DNA of 14,793 nt from UBA5760 sp964649385 (GCA_964649385.1 CAZYRA010000021.1:1-14793); one strand, 5' to 3'. Shown: positions 1-6,960, counted from the first letter of the stretch. Numbers and translations: made by a program. The notes: a model not told the origin generated them from the sequence alone.

Positions 1-144
1 GCCCGGTTGTTCTACCTGGGGAGGATTGGCGATAGTAATCTCTGCAGGCTGGTTGGCATTATATCGTGACCAGACTAAGACACCTGCAGTGATGATAACA
101 GCCAGTAGTGAAATAGTAAGCGGTGTCCGATACTTGCTCGCCAT
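1..144 (-). CDS. ComEA-like membrane-anchored protein, N-terminal part
   Basis: This is a partial gene: 48 codons are read from an ATG at 144 down to the window edge. An AGGAGG site at 151-156, six bases before the ATG, fixes the start. The protein begins MASKYRTPLT, then has one hydrophobic segment (about residues 9-25, SLLAVIITAGVLVW). It continues with SRYNANQPAEITIANPPQVE, a short extracytoplasmic linker. A single N-terminal anchor followed by a 'WSRY..QPxEI' stretch resembles, from memory, ComEA-type SLBB/helix-hairpin-helix DNA-uptake proteins of Dehalococcoidia. The diagnostic domains lie outside the window, so the family call is inference; the gene start itself is well supported. It has its own promoter at 245-272. 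Confidence 0.6.
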   Translation of the reverse strand, partial: MASKYRTPLTISLLAVIITAGVLVWSRYNANQPAEITIANPPQVEQPG

Positions 145-244
145 AGCAGTCCTCCTGATGCGACTTTACATAACAATACGGGCAACCATAGGTGGTAAAG
201 ATAATATGCTGGCTAAAGTTTACCATCTGGCTGGTTAAGGCCAC

Positions 245-272
245 AGTATAATAGAGACCCGGCTCCTGTCAA
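245..272 (-). promoter_or_regulatory. sigma70-like promoter for the ComEA-like gene
   Basis: On the minus strand there is a perfect TTGACA (267-272), a 16-bp spacer and TATACT (245-250). The predicted transcript would start near 238, giving a 5' leader of about 95 bases before the ATG at 144. I see no recognisable riboswitch in the leader. Confidence 0.55.
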
Positions 273-379
273 ACGTCCGTACGGGGATTGATTCCAACAG
301 TCCGTTGCTACATTGATAAATAACCTCTTACTGAGGACTATTCGGGGAAAATTAGGGGGTGGGGGTATGAAAAGATAGA

Positions 380-393
380 GGGACTACCGTCCC
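380..393 (-). terminator. weak hairpin after the potassium locus
   Basis: Just past the stop of the last trkA gene, the minus strand reads GGGAC-GGTA-GTCCC, a 5-bp GC-rich stem, followed by TCTATCTTTTC. This is a possible weak intrinsic terminator of the operon. The stem is short and the T-tract is interrupted, so the call is tentative. Confidence 0.3.
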
Positions 394-401
394 GCTCCTA
401 T

Positions 402-1064
402 TTAGGTACCGCTGAGTGCGGTACGCAGTGCTTCTTCCTGCTCCGGGGCAGTGACTGCTATTATCCTGTCTCCATCCCTGATGGTTGTGTCAGCGGAAGG
501 GAGGTGAGGCTTTTGTGACTTGTGAATGATTAGAGACAATTTACTTCCTTCCGGTAGAGAAAGTTCCTTTATTTTCTTGCCGACTGCTTTTGAGTCGGGC
601 GGAATTCTGACTTCCACGATCTCCAGCCCCGTCTCTCTGAGAGCTTTCAGATGTGTCAGAGGGTATGTTGGCAGTTCTCCCTTGATGTGTTCCAGGATAA
701 CATTAGTGCTGTCTACCGTAATATCAATCCCCAGTTTCCTGAAGACAATTTCGTTCTGGGGGTTTCTAATTCGGGCTATGGTTCGGGCAACATTGAATCT
801 GTATTTAGCTACCTGGCAGGCAACCAAATTGTCTTCATCGTCACCGGTTACCGCAATAAGCATATCAGCTCGGCTGGTGCCTTGCTCAGCCAGGGTAACT
901 GCTTCACAGCCATCGCCACGGATGCAAACGCCACCCAGTTCATCGTTGATGATTTTGCATACGCTGGCATCCTTTTCTATGATGACTACTTCATAGCCTT
1001 CGCTTAATAAGGCTTTAGTTAGATAGTAACCTACTCTACCACCACCGATAATTATAATGTACAT
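402..1064 (-). CDS. trkA: TrkA/KtrA-type potassium channel regulator (one RCK unit)
   Basis: This 220-residue protein has one complete RCK unit. The N-terminal Rossmann domain (about 1-125) carries GGGRVG (residues 7-12), and an acidic residue (E30) at the end of strand two suits NAD(H) binding. A TrkA-C ligand domain follows (about 135-218). Single-unit proteins of this length (KtrA/CglA type) normally form rings on the cytoplasmic face of a TrkH/KtrB channel and gate it in response to nucleotides. It lies 9 bases after the stop of the 132-residue TrkA-N gene. No good Shine-Dalgarno is seen, so its translation may depend on the upstream gene. It could pair with that short protein, as paired TrkA proteins do in actinobacteria, and serve the TrkH encoded upstream. 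The partner channel is not proven. Confidence 0.92.
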   Translation of the reverse strand: MYIIIIGGGRVGYYLTKALLSEGYEVVIIEKDASVCKIINDELGGVCIRGDGCEAVTLAEQGTSRADMLIAVTGDDEDNLVACQVAKYRFNVARTIARIRNPQNEIVFRKLGIDITVDSTNVILEHIKGELPTYPLTHLKALRETGLEIVEVRIPPDSKAVGKKIKELSLPEGSKLSLIIHKSQKPHLPSADTTIRDGDRIIAVTAPEQEEALRTALSGT

Positions 1065-1073
1065 ATTTTCGCT

Positions 1074-1472
1074 TCAGCTTTCCAGCTTTTCTCTAAGTAT
1101 CTGAGCAAATATTGTGGTTGGGCTGATGGTCTCCAGTCCCAGGGTGCTGTATAATTCCTGGCGCAGGGGGTCATAAATACGGCTTACCACCTTGGGTACA
1201 TTGAAAATATTCTTGGCGATTTGAGCCGCCATAATATTGCGATTATCTCCCTGGGTTGTGGCTACGAAGGCGTCTGCTTCCTCTATGCCTGATCTTTTAA
1301 GCACTTCCTGGTCAAGACCGTTACCGATCAAGGCATTACCTTTGAAAGTTGGCGGCAGCCTTCGGAAACTGTAGGTATCCGTATCCAGGATGGTTACTGA
1401 ATGGCCATCGGCATCTAGTAGTCCGGCTAGTCTGGCTCCAACCCGACCGCAACCCATAATTACTGCTTTCAT
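1074..1472 (-). CDS. short TrkA-N (RCK N-domain only) protein
   Basis: This 132-residue Rossmann protein carries GCGRVG (residues 7-12) and an acidic residue, D30, after strand two (TILDTD). A GDNRN motif near residue 75 completes the usual TrkA-N fold. It stops at about residue 130 with no TrkA-C domain; single TrkA proteins are normally about 215-230 residues. The reading frame is clean, it ends in a normal stop 9 bases before the next TrkA gene, and it has an AAGGGG site before its ATG. It therefore looks like a real short gene rather than a broken one. It probably forms mixed assemblies with the 220-residue TrkA encoded just downstream. Its nucleotide preference is inferred. Confidence 0.87.
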   Translation of the reverse strand: MKAVIMGCGRVGARLAGLLDADGHSVTILDTDTYSFRRLPPTFKGNALIGNGLDQEVLKRSGIEEADAFVATTQGDNRNIMAAQIAKNIFNVPKVVSRIYDPLRQELYSTLGLETISPTTIFAQILREKLES

Positions 1473-1497
1473 AAAATAGCCCCTTTAGTTAGGTATT

Positions 1498-1953
1498 TTA
1501 GATAGGACATAGGTGATATAGTATGACACGACAGGGGGCATTTTCAAGCACATAAGGTACCGCTTCACCAAGGCTGAACTCTCCGAAACGCCTCTTGTAG
1601 GCAAAACCCATCAAGATTAGGTCAACCTCCCGTTCGGCGGCTTCATTGACAATGGCTGGCCCAACTTCGCGGGCTTGGAGTACATCAGTGGCTATCTTGT
1701 AGTTATTTTCTATAGCGATTCTTTCTATATGGTTCAATATCTCTTCGGCTTTCTGAATTTCAGGTTTGATTTCGGCATCAAGCGATAGGTCGCGTTTCAG
1801 TGTGATAATATAAATGGCACGGACTTGGCACTTGTCCTGTTTACCCAGTCTGCAGGCGAACTGAATTGCTTCTTCATCAGCCCGGCTACCAATCACAGGT
1901 ACCAAAATTTGGTTAAATCTCATTGCCTGGCATTTTCGTTTGTTATTGAGCAT
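1498..1953 (-). CDS. universal stress protein family, non-canonical nucleotide site
   Basis: This is a UspA-fold protein of 151 residues (141 if the internal ATG at 1923 is used). It has the typical first strand RFNQILVPV and the final CRVILY strand. The ATP-binding signature G-x2-G-x9-G-S is not intact: the region reads LMGFAYKRRFGEFSLGEAV, so the second glycine is Tyr and the last Ser is Glu. It may therefore not bind ATP in the usual way. It sits between trkH and two trkA genes, and UspA-like proteins are often linked to ion transport. Start choice: GAGGGAG lies 11 bases before 1953, but family alignment and a TATAAT box at 1959-1964 make 1923 possible. Confidence 0.88.
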   Translation of the reverse strand: MLNNKRKCQAMRFNQILVPVIGSRADEEAIQFACRLGKQDKCQVRAIYIITLKRDLSLDAEIKPEIQKAEEILNHIERIAIENNYKIATDVLQAREVGPAIVNEAAEREVDLILMGFAYKRRFGEFSLGEAVPYVLENAPCRVILYHLCPI

Positions 1954-1958
1954 CGATA

Positions 1959-1988
1959 ATTATACTCCCTCTTGCCAAGATACTACAA
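1959..1988 (-). promoter_or_regulatory. possible internal promoter before uspA
   Basis: On the minus strand TTGTAG (1983-1988), an 18-bp spacer and a perfect TATAAT (1959-1964) lie in the 71-bp gap between trkH and the uspA gene. It would begin transcription very near the annotated ATG at 1953, which favours the internal start at 1923 when this promoter is used. The -35 box is imperfect. Confidence 0.35.
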
Positions 1989-2024
1989 ACATTCTGCAAT
2001 GCATTGTCTAGAGCGTCAGATTAA

Positions 2025-3479
2025 CTAGCGCCACTTCCAGAACGATGGGGCAAAGAGAGCGAACACAGTGAGAAGCTCAAGGCGTCCCGCCAGCATGCAT
2101 ATGATAAGGGTAACCTTGCCGACAGCAGGGACAAAGGCATAGTCTAGCACCGGGCCTACCATGCCCAGGCCGGGACCAACGTTTCCCAGGGTAGCGATAA
2201 CAGAAGAAAGGGCGGTTATCTGGCTCAGCCCGAGGGAACTCATTACCAGAAAACCCACAATCATGGTAGTAAAATATAGAATGGTCATACCGATGATCCC
2301 GGAGATAACCTGTTCTGACAACACGTTATTGCCGACCTTTATCGGAATGGTTGCCTGAGGATTAAAGGCGAGTGAAATTCGGCGGTAGGTATACTTTAAC
2401 AATACCATAAGCCTGCTTACCTTCAGCGCTCCTCCGGTTGAGCCGGCCGAGGCGCCGACTATCATCAGTACAAGTAGGGTTGCTTTAGCGAATGCCGGCC
2501 AGGTACTAAAATTGGCCGTGCTAAAACCGGTTGTCGTCATAATCGAAACAACCTGAAAGCTACTATGTCTGAAGGCATTACCGATAGACATCCCCATGCC
2601 GTTTATTAAATTTAAAGCAATAAGGATGGAAGCACCGGTAAGCAAGCCTATGTAAAATCTAAATTCGGGGTTACCGAAGAGATGTCCGGGTTGGCGTTTT
2701 CGCAGGAGAAGGTAGTGTAGCCCGAAATTCACTCCGGCGATTATCATAAAGGTAATAACGATGACTTCAACGATTATGCTGTCATAGGCACCGATACTTA
2801 GACTTCTGGCAGCGAAGCCTCCGGTAGGCATTGTGCCGAAGGTGATTGTTATAGCGTCAAATACAGGCATCCTCCCTGCCTGCCAGAGCAGGAGAAACTC
2901 CACAATTGAGAAACTAACGTAGAGGTACCATAGTGACTTAACCGTATCCTGGATACGGGCGGTCAACTTTTCCGCTTGGGGTCCCGGTATCTCAGCTTCG
3001 ACCAGATGGGCAGCCCCCATGCCGAACAGGGGAAACAGGGCGACGAAGAGGGTTATTATTCCCATCCCCCCCAGCCACTGAGTAAAGCTACGCCACAGGA
3101 GGATGCCATAGGGTTGGCTTTCAATGGAACTGAGCACGGTGGCTCCAGTGGTGGTATAACCTGACATGGCCTCAAAATAGGCGTCAAGATAGCTGGGGAA
3201 GGTTCCGGCCAGTTGATATGGTATGGCACCGAAGGCTGAGGCCAGTACCCACCCGCAGGTAACGAACAGCAATGCTTCTCGTCGGCTGAATCTCCCCTCG
3301 CCGCCCGGTGTTAAGCGCCAGAGCAGTAGACCTGAGCAAGCGGTGATGCCTGCTGAAATAGCAAATACCTGGGATACGGGTTCTCCATAGTAGTAGCTCC
3401 AACCCATGGGAAAGAGCATGGATATCCCGAGCCCCATTATCAGCAGTCCTAGGTAGTGGAGAACAACCCTTACTCTCAT
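2025..3479 (-). CDS. trkH: TrkH potassium uptake channel subunit
   Basis: This 484-residue polytopic membrane protein of the TrkH/KtrB/HKT superfamily forms the K+ pathway in the inner membrane. All four pore loops are visible: TTTGAT (about 109-114), TMPTGGF (216-222), TTTGFS (315-320) and TLGNVGPG (430-437). Each carries the single filter glycine expected of the family. The conserved gating-loop segment ASAGSTGGALKVSR lies at 343-356. It follows trkA by 12 bases with no clear Shine-Dalgarno, which suggests translational coupling. Its length matches full-size TrkH. The TrkA proteins encoded on both sides would form its cytoplasmic gating ring. Confidence 0.97.
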   Translation of the reverse strand: MRVRVVLHYLGLLIMGLGISMLFPMGWSYYYGEPVSQVFAISAGITACSGLLLWRLTPGGEGRFSRREALLFVTCGWVLASAFGAIPYQLAGTFPSYLDAYFEAMSGYTTTGATVLSSIESQPYGILLWRSFTQWLGGMGIITLFVALFPLFGMGAAHLVEAEIPGPQAEKLTARIQDTVKSLWYLYVSFSIVEFLLLWQAGRMPVFDAITITFGTMPTGGFAARSLSIGAYDSIIVEVIVITFMIIAGVNFGLHYLLLRKRQPGHLFGNPEFRFYIGLLTGASILIALNLINGMGMSIGNAFRHSSFQVVSIMTTTGFSTANFSTWPAFAKATLLVLMIVGASAGSTGGALKVSRLMVLLKYTYRRISLAFNPQATIPIKVGNNVLSEQVISGIIGMTILYFTTMIVGFLVMSSLGLSQITALSSVIATLGNVGPGLGMVGPVLDYAFVPAVGKVTLIICMLAGRLELLTVFALFAPSFWKWR

Positions 3480-3491
3480 AATCTATTGTTT

Positions 3492-4856
3492 TTAGGTGAA
3501 CAGCTTTTCCACGGCTGGGATAAGCAGAAGCGGGGATATTATGATAACGTGATCACCCGGTTGTACCTTACTGTCATCAGGGGGTATGATGACAGTACTG
3601 TTGCGAGCAATAGCTCCGCCGATTGTTCCCTTGGGCAGTCCTGCTTCCTTAATCCTTTGCTGGGCTATCTGGGCTGTCGGACCAGTCACAAATTCGATGG
3701 CCTGTATCTGTTCACCACCGAGCAGGGCTACCGAAATGGCTCCGCCGTGGAGGGCAAAGCGAGCGATTTTACGAGCCGTCAGCAAGGGTGGTGATGCTGC
3801 TACATCAACCCCGACTGCTTTGGCCAGAGAAATATTCCCTGGATTATTGACCAGAACTAGATTCCGGGAGATTCCCAGGTTCTTAGCTAATAATCCGGAA
3901 AGGATATTTAGTTCGTCACTTTCGGTACTGGCAATGAAGGCATCTGCTAGCGGGACTCCCTGCTCAATAAGAAAATCACGGTCAGTGCCATCACCCTGGA
4001 CTACTGTTGTCCCTTCCAATATAGCAGCAACCTCCTGGCACCGGTCCATGTTCTTCTCAATGATTTTAACGGAGACCCCATGTTCTTGTAGCCCTTTAGC
4101 AACCCTACAGCCGACACGACCTCCGCCCAGGATGACTGCACTTCTGGCCGGACGCTGTGGTTGGACAAACATCTCTCCTAACTCATCCATAAACTCGGCA
4201 GCGGCAATTAGGTAAACGCAGTCACCCTCTTTGATGATTTCATCAGTGGTCGGGATGAAGATGCCTTCGGTACGGAGAATAGCGGCGATGACACACGGCC
4301 TGGGAAAAGTAATCTTGCTTAAGGGTTTGTCTATTGTTATCCCCTTCTCGGTTCTGAATTCCCTTATCTGAACGAGACCATTAGCAAAGCTCTCTACCGG
4401 GGAGGGATAAAAACCAGATAGTATATCTATTATTTCTTTAGTGGCTTCAACCACCGGGTTGATGAATAGGTCTACCCCGAAGGTCTTCGGCCGGATCACT
4501 TTCCTGGCGGCGGATGGGGAAGTGGCTGGGCTGATAAAATAGCCTGAATATTCGGGGTTGCGAACCCTGGCTATCGTCATACGGGCACCCAGTTCCTTAG
4601 CAACAAGGCAGATTATCATGTTGGTTTCATCACTACCGGTGACAGCAATGATTAAATCAGCATTATGAACCCCTGCCTCTATTATGGTCTTGGGTATTGC
4701 CGCATTGCCCGGAATGGTAGCCACATCGAGCTGGCGGCGGACGTTCTCTATTGCCTTTTCGGACTGGTCTACTACCGCTACTTGATGATTTTCCTGGACA
4801 AGCAGAGAGGCTATATGAAAACCTACTACTCCTGCACCGGCTATAATAATATACAT
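3492..4856 (-). CDS. trkA: TrkA, double-RCK potassium uptake regulator
   Basis: This 454-residue protein has two tandem RCK units, as in full-length TrkA. Unit one has GAGVVG (7-12) with D30, then a TrkA-C domain at about 145-225. Unit two has GGGRVG (244-249) with E267, then a second TrkA-C domain at about 370-452. It should bind NAD(H) or adenine nucleotides and gate TrkH from the cytoplasm. Between the first Rossmann fold and its TrkA-C domain, residues 102-125 (SGYFISPATSPSAARKV...) look a little longer than usual. No Shine-Dalgarno precedes the ATG at 4856, but a possible small ORF stops 11 bases upstream, so coupling is plausible. It is the first recognisable gene of the K+ locus. Confidence 0.96.
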   Translation of the reverse strand: MYIIIAGAGVVGFHIASLLVQENHQVAVVDQSEKAIENVRRQLDVATIPGNAAIPKTIIEAGVHNADLIIAVTGSDETNMIICLVAKELGARMTIARVRNPEYSGYFISPATSPSAARKVIRPKTFGVDLFINPVVEATKEIIDILSGFYPSPVESFANGLVQIREFRTEKGITIDKPLSKITFPRPCVIAAILRTEGIFIPTTDEIIKEGDCVYLIAAAEFMDELGEMFVQPQRPARSAVILGGGRVGCRVAKGLQEHGVSVKIIEKNMDRCQEVAAILEGTTVVQGDGTDRDFLIEQGVPLADAFIASTESDELNILSGLLAKNLGISRNLVLVNNPGNISLAKAVGVDVAASPPLLTARKIARFALHGGAISVALLGGEQIQAIEFVTGPTAQIAQQRIKEAGLPKGTIGGAIARNSTVIIPPDDSKVQPGDHVIIISPLLLIPAVEKLFT

Positions 4857-4867
4857 CTATTCTAAAC

Positions 4868-5008
4868 TTACTTATTAGCGGTAACCCTAAATAATCTTGA
4901 AATATTTTGAGAGATGGTATGCCACTTTCCTTGAGGCCTCCTCCTGCGCAGTACCCGATCACCCGGACGAATGGTAGGTAATTCCTCAACAAGCTCTTTT
5001 TTTATCAT
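4868..5008 (-). CDS. possible 46-residue leader ORF before trkA
   Basis: This is a short ORF in the trkA leader. It starts at an ATG at 5008, nine bases after GAGG (5018-5021), and ends in TAA 11 bases before the trkA ATG. The peptide begins MIKKELVEELPTIRPGDRV and is rich in Arg in its middle (RVLRRRR). trkA has no ribosome site of its own, so translation through this ORF could deliver ribosomes to it. The first 19 residues resemble the start of ribosomal protein L19 (x-LP-x-x-RPGD), so a decayed L19 fragment is another possibility. I do not recognise a family with confidence. Absence of conservation in relatives would remove it. Confidence 0.4.
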   Translation of the reverse strand: MIKKELVEELPTIRPGDRVLRRRRPQGKWHTISQNISRLFRVTANK

Positions 5009-5072
5009 TCCGTAGCGCCTCTTTCGTGTCCATTATCCTCTGTCTGGTTTAAACTTTTAAATCACAGCCATA

Positions 5073-5101
5073 ATAATGGCACCGATTTAGGAAATGGTCA
5101 A
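5073..5101 (-). promoter_or_regulatory. proximal promoter of the trk locus
   Basis: On the minus strand TTGACC (5096-5101), a 17-bp spacer and CATTAT (5073-5078) lie about 65 bases before the small leader ORF. The -10 box sits inside a short inverted repeat, GCCAT-AATA-ATGGC (5067-5080), which could be an operator. No regulator is identified. Confidence 0.45.
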
Positions 5102-5158
5102 GTATATTCCACTTCCTTAACCAGTTTGCTTCGATTACTTTTCCACAGTGCTCGAAGA

Positions 5159-5187
5159 ATTCTACTCGTCTACCTGGCTTCTGTCAA
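5159..5187 (-). promoter_or_regulatory. distal promoter of the trk locus
   Basis: On the minus strand a perfect TTGACA (5182-5187), an ideal 17-bp spacer and TAGAAT (5159-5164) form a strong sigma70-like match. Its -35 box faces away from the -35 box of the phosphate promoter at 5200-5205, with 12 bp between them. Confidence 0.6.
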
Positions 5188-5199
5188 TAGGACTTTTGC

Positions 5200-5228
5200 T
5201 TGACAATTACATAGTCCTCATCTAAACT
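5200..5228 (+). promoter_or_regulatory. promoter P1 of the DUF47-PiT operon
   Basis: TTGACA (5200-5205), a 17-bp spacer and TAAACT (5223-5228) drive rightward. The transcript would have a leader of roughly 100 bases before the DUF47 ATG. Confidence 0.55.
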
Positions 5229-5254
5229 AAAGTGCAGATTTTGTGCTCAGGCTC

Positions 5255-5285
5255 TTGACCTCCTAATCTTAATCTGAGTTATAAT
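5255..5285 (+). promoter_or_regulatory. possible promoter P2 of the DUF47-PiT operon
   Basis: TTGACC (5255-5260) and a perfect TATAAT (5280-5285) lie closer to the gene, but the 19-bp spacer is longer than ideal. A GAGTA-N6-TACTC hairpin just downstream would lie at the 5' end of its transcript. Confidence 0.4.
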
Positions 5286-5333
5286 CCAGAGGGGAGTATC
5301 TGTGTACTCTTCATTGGCGGAGGAGAAATAACA

Positions 5334-5963
5334 ATGGTTAGGTTCCCTTTTATCCCTAAAGAAGAGAAGTTTTTTGGGCTTTTTGAGCAGAGTACCCGGA
5401 ATATGGTCAAGACGGCTGAGGCACTGCAGGGAATGCTTGATACCTGCGGTGATGTCTTGAAAAGTGTGGCTGAAATAGTCGAACTCGAGCACCAGGGCGA
5501 TACTATTACCCATCAGATTATAGCTCAGCTGCACCGAACCTTCGTTACCCCGTTTGACAGAGAGGACATGGCACTGCTGGCCTATACCCTGGATGATGTG
5601 ACTGACCTGATTCATTCAACAGCCGATGCTTTCCTTATTTATAAGATAGAGTGCCCTACGCTGAGGGCTAAGGAACTGGCTGATATTATCGTCCAGGCCT
5701 CGATTGAGGTAGAGAAGGTAGTGCCTCAATTGAGGCACCGTGCTAAGCTGAAGCAGGTGCTTGAGCGGTGTGTTGAGATTAACCGTCTGGAGAATATTGC
5801 TGACCGGGTATTCCGTGCTGCAATGGCTGAGCTCTTTGATGATGATATAGATATCGCTCAGGTCATTAAGTGGCGTGAGATATACGAGTATATGGAAGCG
5901 GCAACCGACAAGTGTGAGGATGTGGCCAATGTTCTTGAAGGGGTAGCCCTCAAGTATGGCTGA
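5334..5963 (+). CDS. DUF47 (PhoU-like) phosphate transport regulator
   Basis: This is a 209-residue all-helical protein of the DUF47/PhoU_div family, the cytoplasmic partner of PiT permeases. Conserved acidic, metal-binding-type motifs are visible: EHQGD (52-56), FVTPFDRED (70-78), ENIAD (153-157) and DKCEDVAN (192-199). There is no signal peptide or membrane segment. The start is fixed by GGAGGAG at 5319-5325, eight bases before the ATG. It overlaps the PiT gene by 8 bp, so the two are translationally coupled and should act together. Its role is usually taken to be control of phosphate flux through PiT; the mechanism is not fully settled for the family. The length is typical. Confidence 0.95.
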   Translation: MVRFPFIPKEEKFFGLFEQSTRNMVKTAEALQGMLDTCGDVLKSVAEIVELEHQGDTITHQIIAQLHRTFVTPFDREDMALLAYTLDDVTDLIHSTADAFLIYKIECPTLRAKELADIIVQASIEVEKVVPQLRHRAKLKQVLERCVEINRLENIADRVFRAAMAELFDDDIDIAQVIKWREIYEYMEAATDKCEDVANVLEGVALKYG

Positions 5964-6951
5964 TCCGCTCCTTATCCTGATTATTTCTCTGGCGCTCGGC
6001 TTTGGTGTAGTCAACGGTTTCAATGATGCCGCCAATGTCGTGGCTGCTTCGGTTGGTTCTCGTGCTCTTTCTCCCCGAAATGCTATCATAGTAGCTTCCT
6101 GCTTTAATGTGGTTGGTGCCGCTACCGGCACGGCAGTTGCCAAGACCATCGGTAAGGGAATTCTGGTCCCGGAAGCGATGACTTCTTATCTCCCTATAGT
6201 TGCTGCTCTAATTGCTGTTGTTGTCTGGGGTGCTATCGCTACCTACTACGGTGTACCGATAAGTCTTACCCATGGATTTATTGCCGGGCTGGCTGCCGCC
6301 GGAGTAGCGGTAGCTGGTAGTGGGGCAGTGGTGTGGAATGTTATGCAGCGGATTCTGGTTTCGGTGGCAGCTGCCCCGGCTCTGGGCTTTGCCGGTGGTT
6401 TTGGTCTGATGGTTGCTCTCTTATGGATATTCCGCCGTAGCGCTCCGGCTAAACTGCGGACTATCTTCAGCCGCTTGCAGTGGCTTACTACCGCCTTTCT
6501 TGCTTACAGCCACGGTAAGAATGACGGTCAAATGCCGATAGGTATCATCACTATGGCGTTGGTAATTCATACCGGCCAGACCGGTCTATGGAACAATATT
6601 CCCTGGTGGGTAATAGGGGTATCATCCGCCGCCATCAGTCTAGGTATGCTCATGGGCGGCTGGCGGGTTATCAAAACAGTAGGGATGAAGGTTACGGCCC
6701 TGGAGCCAATTCATGCCTTTACGGCTAATGTTGCCGCGGCGGGGGTGATTGAGGGAGCTTCGCAGTTAGGTATCCCGGTAAGTACCACTCACTGCAGCAG
6801 CTCGGCTATTATGGGGGTTGGCGCTACCAAACGACTTTCGGCGGTGCGCTGGGGTGTGGCACGCCGAATTGTCGCTGCCTGGGTAATCACCTTTCCTGTC
6901 TGTGGTGGACTGGGTTACTTAGCTGCCTGGCTGCTACGGCCGTTATTCTAA
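5956..6951 (+). CDS. pit: PiT-family low-affinity inorganic phosphate permease
   Basis: This 331-residue membrane protein of the PiT (PHO4) family imports phosphate with a coupling cation. The family's internal duplication is clear. The first half has GFNDAANVVAASVGSRALSP (residues 21-40) and GVPISLTHG (99-107). The second half has SHGKNDGQMPIG (185-196) and GIPVSTTHCSSSAIMG (272-287). Multiple hydrophobic helices fill the rest. It starts inside the end of the DUF47 gene. At the 3' end only nine bases separate it from the convergent gmk gene, and there is no good terminator. The exact ion coupling (H+ or Na+) cannot be read from the sequence. Confidence 0.96.
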   Translation: MADPLLILIISLALGFGVVNGFNDAANVVAASVGSRALSPRNAIIVASCFNVVGAATGTAVAKTIGKGILVPEAMTSYLPIVAALIAVVVWGAIATYYGVPISLTHGFIAGLAAAGVAVAGSGAVVWNVMQRILVSVAAAPALGFAGGFGLMVALLWIFRRSAPAKLRTIFSRLQWLTTAFLAYSHGKNDGQMPIGIITMALVIHTGQTGLWNNIPWWVIGVSSAAISLGMLMGGWRVIKTVGMKVTALEPIHAFTANVAAAGVIEGASQLGIPVSTTHCSSSAIMGVGATKRLSAVRWGVARRIVAAWVITFPVCGGLGYLAAWLLRPLF

Positions 6952-6960
6952 CTGGCCGGC

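Larger units (their letters stand above)
5009..5333. other. 325-bp divergent control region between K+ and phosphate operons
   Basis: No gene is seen here. It holds two promoter candidates for the minus-strand trk locus, two for the plus-strand phosphate operon, a GCCAT/ATGGC inverted repeat at 5067-5080 and a small hairpin (GAGTA/TACTC) at 5294-5309 in the phosphate leader. No canonical Pho box (CTGTCAT direct repeats) is visible. Confidence 0.6.

Noticed and set aside
26..238. 70-codon plus-strand ORF at the left edge
   Set aside because: It is antisense to the ComEA-like start, has no ribosome site and its end is unrelated to any family I know.
59..244. 61-codon minus-strand ORF (GTG start) overlapping the ComEA-like start
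   Set aside because: It lies in another frame of the leader and gene; the ComEA-like frame has the AGGAGG site and a membrane segment.
526..1007. Long plus-strand ORFs opposite the trkA genes
   Set aside because: They are shadows of clearly recognisable minus-strand TrkA proteins.
4663..4992. 109-codon minus-strand ORF crossing the trkA start
   Set aside because: More than half of it is a shadow of trkA in another frame and its start is a TTG without a ribosome site; only the part before trkA is of interest, as a possible L19 relic.
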